From assembly GCA_902805495.1 (NCBI GenBank), contig CADCTH010000043.1, positions 1-8,174 of the forward strand: a stretch of 8,174 nt of DNA, in the 5' to 3' direction. Positions 1 to 6,791 of the stretch are shown piece after piece. A program made the position numbers and the translations under genes. Every line of letters begins with the position of its first letter. Position 1 is the first letter of the stretch. This DNA is from an uncultured Actinomycetospora sp. GTDB taxonomy: Bacteria; Actinomycetota; Actinomycetes; Mycobacteriales; Pseudonocardiaceae. The notes beneath the pieces are model-generated. The model did not search any database and was not told the origin of the DNA. It saw nothing but the letters and a program-made list of their open reading frames with translations.

Positions 1-1
1 C

Positions 2-283
2 CTGCAGCTCTTCGCCCAGCGCGGCCCGCTGTGGACCGACGAGGTGATCGACGCGGTGGAGTCCGAGTACGGCGTCACCGGGGCCTACTGGCGCGGCACG
101 GTCCGGCTGACGCTGGTCGACCTCTACGCCGGGGGTCTGCTCAGCGAGCAGGAGGCCACCGTCGACCCACAACGCAGCCAGGGGGAGGAGCGCGTGCTGT
201 TCCGGTACGCGCTCACCGACTTCGGACGCGAGCGCATGGCGCAGTCCGGTCTGGCCACGAACCGAGGAGGAGTGCCCGCATGA
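2..283 (+). CDS. Winged-helix-like small protein, 5' end missing
   Basis: The frame is open from the window edge to a TGA at 281-283, giving 93 visible residues, so the true start may lie outside. An internal GTG at 44 is possible but would drop conserved-looking sequence. I do not recognise a specific family. The visible part is soluble and reads like a winged helix: a helix (LWTDEVIDAVESEYG), a second helix around YWRGTVRLTLVDLY, a turn (AGGLLSEQE), then a charged hairpin-like stretch leading into FRYALTDFGRERMAQ, which resembles the wing and final helix of PadR- or ArsR-type proteins. No ligand-binding domain is visible. Its stop overlaps the start of the next gene (ATGA), so the two are probably co-translated. 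A DNA-binding role is inference only; it could equally be a small accessory protein to an unseen upstream gene. Confidence 0.6.
   Translation: MQLFAQRGPLWTDEVIDAVESEYGVTGAYWRGTVRLTLVDLYAGGLLSEQEATVDPQRSQGEERVLFRYALTDFGRERMAQSGLATNRGGVPA
264..270 (+). promoter_or_regulatory. Ribosome binding site for the 36-residue membrane protein
   Basis: The sequence GAGGAGG lies 9 bases before the ATG at 280. This strong Shine-Dalgarno match supports translation of the very short gene that follows. Confidence 0.7.
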
Positions 284-390
284 GCGATTTCTTCGCCTAC
301 GCCGCCGGCCCCGTGATGGCGACGATCCTGTTCATCGGCCTGCCCGTGGCCGCCCTCGTGATGGCGCGGCTGTTCGTCCGCCGGCTCTAG
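280..390 (+). CDS. 36-residue single-span membrane protein
   Basis: The ATG at 280 overlaps the previous stop and is preceded by GAGGAGG, and the frame ends at TAG 388-390. The protein begins MSDFFAYAAGP, has one hydrophobic segment of about 22 residues (roughly residues 9-30) and ends in a basic tail, LFVRRL. By the positive-inside rule the C-terminus should be cytoplasmic, with no cleaved signal peptide expected. I do not recognise a family. Tiny single-span proteins next to transporter genes are often small transporter subunits, as with the short partners of NSS-type importers, so it could be a partner of a transporter encoded upstream of the window. That is inference. The tdm gene begins 9 bases after its stop, so it belongs to the same transcript. 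Confidence 0.62.
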   Translation: MSDFFAYAAGPVMATILFIGLPVAALVMARLFVRRL

Positions 391-394
391 GAGG
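390..394 (+). promoter_or_regulatory. Ribosome binding site for tdm
   Basis: GGAGG begins on the last base of the preceding TAG stop. It is 5 bases from a GTG at 400 and 8 bases from a second in-frame GTG at 403. Spacing slightly favours 403; the protein would differ by one residue. Confidence 0.55.
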
Positions 395-399
395 CGCCC

Positions 400-2769
400 G
401 TGGTGGCACCGACCGCACCCCTGATCCCCACCCGGCGGCTCCGGCTGCCGGGGCTGCTCGAGGCGGTGCCGGGGGTCGAGACCTACTGGGTCCGGCCTCG
501 CGGCGTCACGGCCGTGCGCGTGCGCGGCGGCGACGAGATCACCGTCGTCGACCGGCAGGGCCGGCAGCGGGCCGAGGTCACCGCCCTCGGTCCGGCGGGA
601 GACGGAGCGCGGGACGTGCTCGGTCTCGCCGCGGACGCGCCGGCGACGACGCTGCGTGCCCTGGGCGCGTCGGCTTCACCGCACGCGATCGAGGACCCGG
701 TGCTCGCCACCCTCGTCGCGCACGGTCTCGACCCCACCGAGCTCCGCGCGGCGTCCCTGTTCGGGGAGTGGTCGCCGGCGGGGTCGCGCGAGACCCTGCG
801 TGCGGCCGGGCCCGGCATCGTGCTCGTGGCCGCGCCCGGTGGACTGATGGCCGTGGACGAGACGACGGGCAACCCGCCGTCCGACCTCGTGCTCGAGGTG
901 CGGCGCGCCCAGCCGCGGGTGCACGAGGTCCCGCCGCTGCCCCCGCCCCTCGCCGAGCCGATCTTCGACATCCGCGTCGACGCGGCTACCGCTCTGAGCT
1001 ACGAGGTGAAGGCCGGCCAGTACATCCAGATCCTCGACGTCGAGGGCCGGCAGTGCTCCGACTTCCTGGCCTTCGACGCCCACCGGCTCCAGGAGGGCCG
1101 CGAGCGCGGACTCGACGCGACCGCCACCCGGTACTTCATGGGGCAGGCGTACCCGCAGCCCGGGCTGCACGGGAAGTTCTACGACCAGGACATGGAGCCG
1201 TTGGTCGAGATCGTCCGCGACACGGTCGGCCGCCACGACACCTTCGGCCTGGCCTGCAACACGAAGTACTACGAGGACCTCGGCTACTTCGGGCACATCA
1301 ACTGCACCGACAACTTCAACGCCCAGCTGCGGCCCTACGGCGTCGAGGAGCGCGCCGGCTGGCCCGCGCTCAACCTCTTCTACAACACCGCGTTCGACGC
1401 GCAGAACCAGCTGGTCTACGACGAGCCGTGGTCGCGGCCCGGGGACTACGTGCTCATGCGCGCCGGTGTCGACCTCGTCTGCGCGACCTCCGCCTGCCCC
1501 GACGACATCGACCCGGCCAACGCCTGGACGCCGACCGACGTCCACCTCCGCGTCTACTCCGCCGAACGGAAGTTCTCGATGGCCATGGCGCACCGCCCCA
1601 CGCCCGAGCACCCGGCGTCGCTGACCAAGGAGACCGGGTTCGCCCCGCGGACGCGCGCCCTGACCCGCCAGTTCACCGAGTACCGCGGCTACTGGCTGCC
1701 GACCAGCTTCGACGGCCACGGAGCGATCGACGAGTACTGGGCCTTCCGCGAGCGGGCGGCGGTGATGGACCTGTCACCGCTGCGCAAGTTCGAGGTCATC
1801 GGGCCCGACGCCGAGGCGCTGCTGCAGGCCTGCGTCACCCGCAACATCCGCAAGCTCTCGATCAACCAGGTCGTGTACTCGGCGGTCTGCAACGAGACCG
1901 GCGGCATGATCGACGACTGCACGGTCTTCCGGCTCGCCGACACGAAATTCCGCTTCGTCGGCGGCGACGAGTACACCGGTACCTGGCTGCGCGAGCAGGC
2001 CGAGCGCCTCGGGCTCGACCGCGTCTGGGTCAAGCACTCCACCGACGAGATGCACAACATCGCGGTCCAGGGCCCGCTGAGCCGCGACATCCTGCGCGAG
2101 CTGGTCTGGACGCCGGGCACGCAGCCCGCGTTCGGCGACCTGACGTGGTTCCGGTTCACGATCGGGCGGATCGGCGGCCACCGCGGCATCCCCGTGGTCG
2201 TCTCGCGCACCGGCTACTCCGGCGAGCTCGGCTACGAGGTCTGGTGCCACCCCTCGGACGGGCCCGCGGTGTGGGACGCGGTCTGGGAGGCCGGCACGCC
2301 CCACGGGATGCTCCCGCTGGGCCTCGACGCCCTCGACGTCCTGCGCATCGAGTCGGGCCTGGTGTTCGCCGGCTACGACTTCGACGACGACGTCGATCCT
2401 TTCGAGGCCGGCGTCGGCTTCACGGTGCCGCTGAAGACCAAGGAGGACGACTTCGTCGGCCGCGACGCGCTCGTCGCGCGCAAGGCGAGCCCGCAGCGGC
2501 GGCTGGTCGGCCTCGAGCTCGCGGGCAACGAGCCGGCGCACCACGGCGACTGCGTCCACGTCGGGCGCCCCCAGGTCGGCGTCGTCACCAGCGCCACCCG
2601 CTCGCCGATCCTGCGCAAGAACATCGCGCTGTGCCGCCTCGCCGTCGAGCACGCCGAGATCGGTTCCGAGGTCGAGGTCGGGAAGCTCGACGGCCACCGC
2701 AAGCGCATCCCTGCCCAGGTCGTCCGGTTCCCGTTCTACGACCCCGACAAGGAACGCCCGCGCTCCTGA
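400..2769 (+). CDS. tdm: Trimethylamine N-oxide demethylase (DUF1989 plus GcvT-like domains)
   Basis: This 789-residue cytoplasmic enzyme should convert trimethylamine N-oxide to dimethylamine and formaldehyde and pass the carbon to tetrahydrofolate. Residues 1-185 form an N-terminal region. Residues ~190-390 are a DUF1989 domain. Residues ~425-789 are an aminomethyltransferase (GcvT)-like folate domain, with GGMIDD at 501-506 and GYSGELGYE at 605-613. Candidate zinc ligands are C286, C302 and C366. Their spacing of 16 and 64 residues, together with D221 in the QCSDF motif, matches what I recall for Methylocella silvestris Tdm (C263, C279, C343, D198) at a constant offset of 23. Full length and two-domain order agree with Tdm. 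The tmm gene follows after 30 bases, which strongly supports the assignment over a generic sarcosine or dimethylglycine dehydrogenase-like protein. GTG 403 is an alternative start. Confidence 0.9.
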   Translation: MVAPTAPLIPTRRLRLPGLLEAVPGVETYWVRPRGVTAVRVRGGDEITVVDRQGRQRAEVTALGPAGDGARDVLGLAADAPATTLRALGASASPHAIEDPVLATLVAHGLDPTELRAASLFGEWSPAGSRETLRAAGPGIVLVAAPGGLMAVDETTGNPPSDLVLEVRRAQPRVHEVPPLPPPLAEPIFDIRVDAATALSYEVKAGQYIQILDVEGRQCSDFLAFDAHRLQEGRERGLDATATRYFMGQAYPQPGLHGKFYDQDMEPLVEIVRDTVGRHDTFGLACNTKYYEDLGYFGHINCTDNFNAQLRPYGVEERAGWPALNLFYNTAFDAQNQLVYDEPWSRPGDYVLMRAGVDLVCATSACPDDIDPANAWTPTDVHLRVYSAERKFSMAMAHRPTPEHPASLTKETGFAPRTRALTRQFTEYRGYWLPTSFDGHGAIDEYWAFRERAAVMDLSPLRKFEVIGPDAEALLQACVTRNIRKLSINQVVYSAVCNETGGMIDDCTVFRLADTKFRFVGGDEYTGTWLREQAERLGLDRVWVKHSTDEMHNIAVQGPLSRDILRELVWTPGTQPAFGDLTWFRFTIGRIGGHRGIPVVVSRTGYSGELGYEVWCHPSDGPAVWDAVWEAGTPHGMLPLGLDALDVLRIESGLVFAGYDFDDDVDPFEAGVGFTVPLKTKEDDFVGRDALVARKASPQRRLVGLELAGNEPAHHGDCVHVGRPQVGVVTSATRSPILRKNIALCRLAVEHAEIGSEVEVGKLDGHRKRIPAQVVRFPFYDPDKERPRS

Positions 2770-2786
2770 CGCGGCCCACCCACCAC

Positions 2787-2793
2787 AGGAGGA
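2787..2793 (+). promoter_or_regulatory. Ribosome binding site for tmm
   Basis: AGGAGGA lies 6 bases upstream of the ATG at 2800. This near-perfect anti-Shine-Dalgarno match fixes the tmm start and suggests strong translation. Confidence 0.75.
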
Positions 2794-2799
2794 CTGTCC

Positions 2800-4140
2800 A
2801 TGACACGGGTTGCCATCGTCGGCGCCGGACCGAGCGGGCTCGCCCAGCTGCACGCGTTCGAGCAGGCCCGCGAGGCGGGCGCCGACGTCCCCGAACTGGT
2901 CTGCTTCGAGAAGCAGAGCGACTGGGGCGGCCTGTGGAACTACACCTGGCGCAGCGGCCTCGACCAGTACGGCAACCCCTGCCACGGCAGCATGTACCGC
3001 TACCTGTGGTCGAACGGACCCAAGGAGTGTCTGGAGTTCGCCGACTACCCGTTCGAGCAGCACTTCGGGACCGCGATCCCGTCGTTCCCACCACGCGAGG
3101 TGCTCTTCGACTACATCAAGGGCCGCGCCCGGAGCAGCGACGTGCGCCGGCACATCCAGTTCGACACCGCGGTGCGGTGGATCGAGCACGACCCGGCGCG
3201 CGACACCTTCGACGTCACCGTCGAGGCCCTCGCGGAAGGAGCCTCGCGGGTCGAGCAGTTCGACTACGTGATCGTCGCGACCGGGCACTTCTCGGTGCCG
3301 AACATGCCCGACTTCCCGGGCTTCGACCGCTTCCCGGGCCGCATCCTGCACTCGCACGACTTCCGTGACGCCCAGGAGTTCGCGGGCAAGGACCTGCTCG
3401 TGGTGGGCGGGAGCTACTCCGCCGAGGACATCGCGCTCCAGGCGAAGAAGTACGGCGCGAACACCGTCACCATCAGCTACCGCAGCGCGGCGATGGGCTT
3501 CCCGTGGCCGGACGGGATCTCCGAGGTCCCGCTGCTCGCGCGCCTCGAAGGCCGTAGCGCGCACTTCACCGACGGCAGCTCGCGCGACGTCGACGCGATC
3601 ATCCTGTGCACCGGTTACCAGCACCACTTCCCGTTCGTCGCCTCGGACCTGCGGCTGCGGACGGCGAACGTGCTGTACCCGCCGGACCTCTACAAAGGCA
3701 TCTTCTGGATCGACAACCCCAAGATGATGTACCTGAGCATGCAGGACCAGTTCTACACGTTCACGCTCTTCGACGCCGAGGCGTGGGTGGCGCGCGACTT
3801 CGTGCTGGGGCGCGTGGTCCTGCCCTCGCCCGAGGAGATGTCCAAGGACGTCGCGGAGTGGCGGGCGCGCGAGGACGCGCTGCCCGACCCGTTCGCCGCG
3901 ATCGACTTCCAGGCCGACCACATCGCCGACCTGATGGCCGGCACCGACTATCCGGACTTCGATCTCGACCTCACCCGCGCGCACTTCAAGAAGTGGGAGC
4001 ACGACAAGGAGGAGAGCATCATCGGCTACCGCGACCGCGGCTTCTCCTCGCCGTGCACGGGGACGCAAGCCCCGATCCATCACACGCCCTGGTGGGAGGC
4101 GCACGACGACTCGCTGTCGACCTTCCTCGGGAAGGAGTGA
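2800..4140 (+). CDS. tmm: Trimethylamine monooxygenase (flavin-containing monooxygenase)
   Basis: This 446-residue FAD- and NADPH-dependent cytoplasmic enzyme oxidises trimethylamine to trimethylamine N-oxide. The FAD-binding motif G8-A-G10-P-S-G13 follows the first strand. The FMO signature F-x-G-xxx-H-xxx-F is at F178, G180, H184 and F188. The NADPH-binding motif GGSYSAED is at 203-210, followed by the ILCTGYQHHFPF stretch of the second flavin region. Whole-length similarity from memory to bacterial Tmm is clear, including stretches such as PELVCFEKQ, DWGGLWNYTWR, HGSMYRYLWSNGPKECLEF and the C-terminal HHTPW. These go well beyond generic FMO motifs. Length is typical of the family. It lies 30 bases after tdm, and the GFA gene starts inside its stop codon, so the three are surely co-transcribed. 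The product is the substrate of the preceding gene. Activity on other tertiary amines or sulfides is possible. Confidence 0.93.
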   Translation: MTRVAIVGAGPSGLAQLHAFEQAREAGADVPELVCFEKQSDWGGLWNYTWRSGLDQYGNPCHGSMYRYLWSNGPKECLEFADYPFEQHFGTAIPSFPPREVLFDYIKGRARSSDVRRHIQFDTAVRWIEHDPARDTFDVTVEALAEGASRVEQFDYVIVATGHFSVPNMPDFPGFDRFPGRILHSHDFRDAQEFAGKDLLVVGGSYSAEDIALQAKKYGANTVTISYRSAAMGFPWPDGISEVPLLARLEGRSAHFTDGSSRDVDAIILCTGYQHHFPFVASDLRLRTANVLYPPDLYKGIFWIDNPKMMYLSMQDQFYTFTLFDAEAWVARDFVLGRVVLPSPEEMSKDVAEWRAREDALPDPFAAIDFQADHIADLMAGTDYPDFDLDLTRAHFKKWEHDKEESIIGYRDRGFSSPCTGTQAPIHHTPWWEAHDDSLSTFLGKE

Positions 4141-4556
4141 GCACCGGACGGTGTCTGTGCGGCGCGGTCACCTACGAGGTGGCCGGGCCGCTGCGACAGG
4201 TGATCGTCTGCCACTGCGTCGACTGCCGGCACTGGCACGGTCGCGGTGCGGCGATGACGTGCGCCCACCGCGACCGCGTCACGATCCGGGGCGAGGAGTC
4301 GCTGCGCTGGTACTGCACGCCCGACGGCCCGGAGCGGGGCTTCTGCGCGCGGTGCGGATCGAGCCTGTTCTGGGTCGCGCCGCGCCGCCCGACGATCAGC
4401 ATCCCGGCCGGCACCCTCGACGACCAACGACGGCTGCGCGCGGTGGCGCACATCTTCTGCGAGCAGGAGGAGCCCTACGACCGCGACCACCCCGACGGCC
4501 TCGCGCGCTTCCCTCGAGGCGCGCCGCCCGAGGTGGCGGCCCCGCCGGCGGACTGA
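4137..4556 (+). CDS. GFA family zinc-binding protein
   Basis: This 139-residue protein starts at GTG 4137, overlapping the tmm stop as GTGA, so translation is probably coupled. The start gives MSTGRCLCGAV, the usual opening of the family. Structural zinc ligands are C6, C8, C70 and C73; the second, catalytic-type site is C25, C27 and C30 in the CHCVDC motif. The fold is that of the Gfa/CENP-V superfamily, first named for Paracoccus Gfa, which was reported to speed formation of S-hydroxymethyl-glutathione from formaldehyde. Placement after two genes that generate formaldehyde fits a role in formaldehyde capture. Actinobacteria normally use mycothiol rather than glutathione, so the thiol partner is unknown, and many family members have unrelated or undetermined functions. 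No membrane segment or signal peptide is visible; the C-terminal ~15 residues are Pro/Ala-rich. Confidence 0.82.
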   Translation: MSTGRCLCGAVTYEVAGPLRQVIVCHCVDCRHWHGRGAAMTCAHRDRVTIRGEESLRWYCTPDGPERGFCARCGSSLFWVAPRRPTISIPAGTLDDQRRLRAVAHIFCEQEEPYDRDHPDGLARFPRGAPPEVAAPPAD

Positions 4557-4560
4557 CGTT

Positions 4561-5310
4561 CTACAGCGCGCTCGCAACGGTCCGCGCGTGCTCGCGCAGC
4601 GTCCCGGCGAGGACCTCGGCCCGCGCCGCGTCCAGCCGGCCGTGCGGGCCCTGGACGCCGAGGATCGCGACGAGGTCGCCGTCGCCGTCGAGCACCGGGA
4701 CCGCGACGCCGACGAGGTCGGGCTCGCGCTCGGCCTGCGACAGCGCCCAGCCCCGGTCGCGGATCGTCGCGATCTCGCGGTCGAGCACCGCGCGGTCAGT
4801 GATCGTGTGCTCGGTGAACCGGGTCAGCTCCTCGGGGGTCCGCCCGCCGTGGGCGAGGAAGACCTTCCCGACCGCGGTCGCGTGCCGCACGCTGTTGCGG
4901 CCGATCTCGGCGACGCTGCGCACCGACTGCGGGCTCTGCACGAAGTCGACGGTCATGACGTCGTGCTCGCCGGGGACCGACAGCGTCGCGGTCTCCCCGC
5001 TGACGGCCGCGATGTCCTCCAGCGACGGCCGGGCGATCCGCCGGATGTCGAGCGTCTCCCGGGCCGCGCCGGCCAGCTGCAGGATGCGGATCCCCAGGCC
5101 GTAGCGGCCGCTGCCGTGGTGGTACTGCACGAGTCCGGGCACGACGAGGGTCGCGAGCAGGCGCGACACCGTGCTCGCGTTGACCCCCGTGCGACGGGCG
5201 ATCTCGTTGGTCCCGAGCTCCTCGCCGGCCGCGGCCAGCACGTCGAGCACGGCGATGGCCTTCTGGACCGACTCGACCTGCCGATCTGCTGGCCTCCCGG
5301 TTCTCGCCAT
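4561..5310 (-). CDS. IclR-family transcriptional regulator
   Basis: I chose ATG at 5310-5308, giving 249 residues (MARTGRPADRQVESVQKA...), the usual IclR size. The frame stays open to an ATG at 5418, but the extra 36 residues are unlike the family and would cover the divergent control region. Residues ~10-75 are the N-terminal winged helix, with the recognition part TNEIARRTGVNASTVSRLL. Residues ~80-249 are the IclR effector domain, with RHATAVGKVFLAH and the ligand-pocket region DLVGVAVPVLDGDGD. The common family Cys just before TAVGK (HCTAVGK) is Ala here. The gene converges on the GFA gene (4 bases between stops) and diverges from the FAD oxidoreductase. Control of that operon and of itself is the simplest inference; effect on tdm-tmm is less certain. 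The effector cannot be read from sequence; a methylated amine or derivative is a guess. Confidence 0.9.
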   Translation of the reverse strand: MARTGRPADRQVESVQKAIAVLDVLAAAGEELGTNEIARRTGVNASTVSRLLATLVVPGLVQYHHGSGRYGLGIRILQLAGAARETLDIRRIARPSLEDIAAVSGETATLSVPGEHDVMTVDFVQSPQSVRSVAEIGRNSVRHATAVGKVFLAHGGRTPEELTRFTEHTITDRAVLDREIATIRDRGWALSQAEREPDLVGVAVPVLDGDGDLVAILGVQGPHGRLDAARAEVLAGTLREHARTVASAL

Positions 5311-5339
5311 GTTAACTTCGTCTCCCAGGATGAAACAGC

Positions 5340-5356
5340 ATTGCCCTTGTGGCAAT
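5340..5356. promoter_or_regulatory. Inverted-repeat operator candidate in the iclR divergent region
   Basis: ATTGCC and GGCAAT form a perfect 6-base inverted repeat with a 5-base spacer. A second pair, GCATTG at 5338-5343 and CAATGC at 5358-5363, is nested around it, so the AT-richer patch from 5338 to 5363 has nested symmetry. Its near edge is 29 bases upstream of the IclR start and it lies about 97 bases upstream of the FAD oxidoreductase start, as expected for a shared operator of a divergently transcribed IclR regulator. I could not pick out convincing -35/-10 elements on either strand. Regulator binding is inferred from position and symmetry only. Confidence 0.45.
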
Positions 5357-5380
5357 TCAATGCGACAACGGTAGCCGGTC

Positions 5381-5402
5381 GGCGGGCGAGGCTCGCTCCG
5401 CC
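5381..5402 (+). other. GC-rich hairpin in the leader of the FAD oxidoreductase gene
   Basis: GGCGGGCG at 5381-5388 can pair with CGCTCCGCC at 5394-5402 (T5397 bulged) around a 5-base loop. It lies about 50 bases before the ATG at 5454 and has no following T-run, so it does not look like a factor-independent terminator. It could be a leader structure, or simply a chance result of high GC content. Confidence 0.3.
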
Positions 5403-5453
5403 CCTGTCTCGGTGTCACCGGACTTCCCGTGCGTCGTCGGATGGGTGAGGAAC

Positions 5454-6788
5454 ATGGTCCCCTCGAAGTCCCGGTACGTGATCATCGGCGCGGGCATCCA
5501 CGGGCTGTCCACTGCCTGGCACCTGGCCTCCGAGCTGCGCGAACGGGGCCTCGGGGACGGGAGCGAGGTGCTGGTCATCGACAAGACCGGCATCGGTGCC
5601 GGCGCCTCGGGCGTGGCGTGCGGCGTCATCCGCAACAACTACTTCCAGCCCGCCATGCGCGAGCTGATGGCGCACTCGGTGGACGTGTGGGAGTCCGACC
5701 CCGAGGCGTTCTCCTACCACGGGGTCGGCTACATCCAGGCCGCTCCGGACGCGATGCACGACGACGTCGTCCAGATCCACGCCGAGCAGCAGGCGATCGG
5801 CTACGACTCCGTGCTCGTCGAGGGCGTCGACGCGTGTCACGACTACATGCGGGAGATGTTCTCGGACTGGCAGGCGCCGGGCATCTCGGTGATCCTCCAC
5901 GAGAAGCGCGGCGGGTACGCCAACAACGTCGCCTCCCTGCGCGGGCTCGCCGACAAGGTGCGCGCCGCCGGTGCGACGATCACGACCGGCGTGACCGTCA
6001 CCGGCTTCCGCTTCGACGGCGACCGGGTCAGCGCGGTCGAGACCGACGCCGGCGCCATCGAGTGCGAGCACCTCGTCGCCGCGGTCGGCCCGTGGATCCG
6101 CGATCTGTGGGCGATGCTCGAGCTGCCCTCGACGATCACCGTGCGGACGCCGGAGGGCCGCGTCGTCCCCGACGCCCCGATGTGGACCTACTGGGCCCTG
6201 CAGGAGGGCATCCTCGGCGTTGATCCCGAGGAGTTCATGGACAACCGGGGCGAGCTCCCGCCGGTGATCCACGTCGACTCCGACGCCCCGCTCCACGACG
6301 ACGCCGACGGGACGCTCATCACCGACGAGCTCTGGGGCATCTACTACAAGCCCGACTTCCACTTCGGCGGTGTGCAGGGCGGTGCCTCGCCGGAGCCGGT
6401 CGGCAGGCCCGCCGATACGGTGGCCGTCGACCCGTACGGCACCGAGAGCCCCGAGTTCGTGGTCGGGGAGGACTTCGTCCGTCTGTGGACCTCGGCGCTC
6501 GCCGTCTGCCACAAGCGGTTCGAGGGTCGCCGCGACGTGTACCGCAAGGAGCCCTCGGGCGGGCTCGGCGCGTTCACGCCCGACAGCTTCCCGGTCTTCG
6601 ACACGTTCCGCGGCAACGCCTACGTCATCGCCGACTCCAACCACGGCTACAAGATGATCGGCGTCGGCGCCCTGGTCGCCCAGGAGCTGCTCGGCGAGCC
6701 GCAGGAGCTGCTCGAGCCGTTCCGCTTCGCCCGGTACGAGCGCGGTGAGCTGCACCCGACCAGCCACTCGCCCTTCCCCTGGAGCTGA
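5454..6788 (+). CDS. DAO-type FAD-dependent oxidoreductase
   Basis: The ATG at 5454 gives 444 residues starting just before the FAD motif (RYVIIGAGIHGLSTAWHL); GAGGA at 5447-5451 is close to it. GTG 5445 is an alternative start, and the frame is open back to 5349. The Rossmann motif is G12-x-G14-xx-G17, the ribose-binding acid is D43, followed by GIGAGASGVACGVIRNNYF, and the C-terminal FAD motif is ADSNHGYKMIGVGALVAQELL around 393-413. This is the D-amino acid oxidase/sarcosine oxidase/dimethylglycine dehydrogenase-like fold without a fused folate domain. Such enzymes oxidise C-N bonds of secondary or tertiary amines, releasing formaldehyde or an imine. Next to purU and the Tmm-Tdm genes, a substrate such as an N-methylated amine or sarcosine-like compound is plausible, but the substrate is not readable from sequence. 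It diverges from iclR and leads the purU operon. Confidence 0.8.
   Translation: MVPSKSRYVIIGAGIHGLSTAWHLASELRERGLGDGSEVLVIDKTGIGAGASGVACGVIRNNYFQPAMRELMAHSVDVWESDPEAFSYHGVGYIQAAPDAMHDDVVQIHAEQQAIGYDSVLVEGVDACHDYMREMFSDWQAPGISVILHEKRGGYANNVASLRGLADKVRAAGATITTGVTVTGFRFDGDRVSAVETDAGAIECEHLVAAVGPWIRDLWAMLELPSTITVRTPEGRVVPDAPMWTYWALQEGILGVDPEEFMDNRGELPPVIHVDSDAPLHDDADGTLITDELWGIYYKPDFHFGGVQGGASPEPVGRPADTVAVDPYGTESPEFVVGEDFVRLWTSALAVCHKRFEGRRDVYRKEPSGGLGAFTPDSFPVFDTFRGNAYVIADSNHGYKMIGVGALVAQELLGEPQELLEPFRFARYERGELHPTSHSPFPWS
6781..6784 (+). promoter_or_regulatory. Ribosome binding site for purU
   Basis: GGAG lies inside the last codons of the preceding gene, 7 bases before the ATG at 6792. This supports the chosen start and tight coupling of the two genes. 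Confidence 0.5.
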
Positions 6789-6791
6789 CCC

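Noticed and set aside
768..3368. An 866-codon plus-strand open frame overlapping tdm and tmm
   Set aside because: It runs out of frame through both genes and yields an Arg/Pro/Ala-rich product with no domain signature.
1774..4104. A 776-codon open frame on the minus strand across tdm and tmm
   Set aside because: It is the antisense shadow of two well-supported genes. Its product is rich in Val, Arg, Ala and Glu with no recognisable domain, and high third-position GC keeps such frames open.
5311..5316. GTTAAC palindrome just before the IclR start codon
   Set aside because: It is only 6 bases, lies inside the start region, and is too short to call an operator on its own.
5311..5418. Upstream extension of the IclR protein to an ATG at 5418
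   Set aside because: The added residues do not look like IclR sequence and would overlap the nested inverted repeats and leader hairpin. The ATG at 5310 gives the normal family length.
4588..5448. A 286-codon plus-strand open frame opposite iclR
   Set aside because: It is the shadow of the IclR gene, whose helix-turn-helix and effector-domain motifs are clear on the minus strand.
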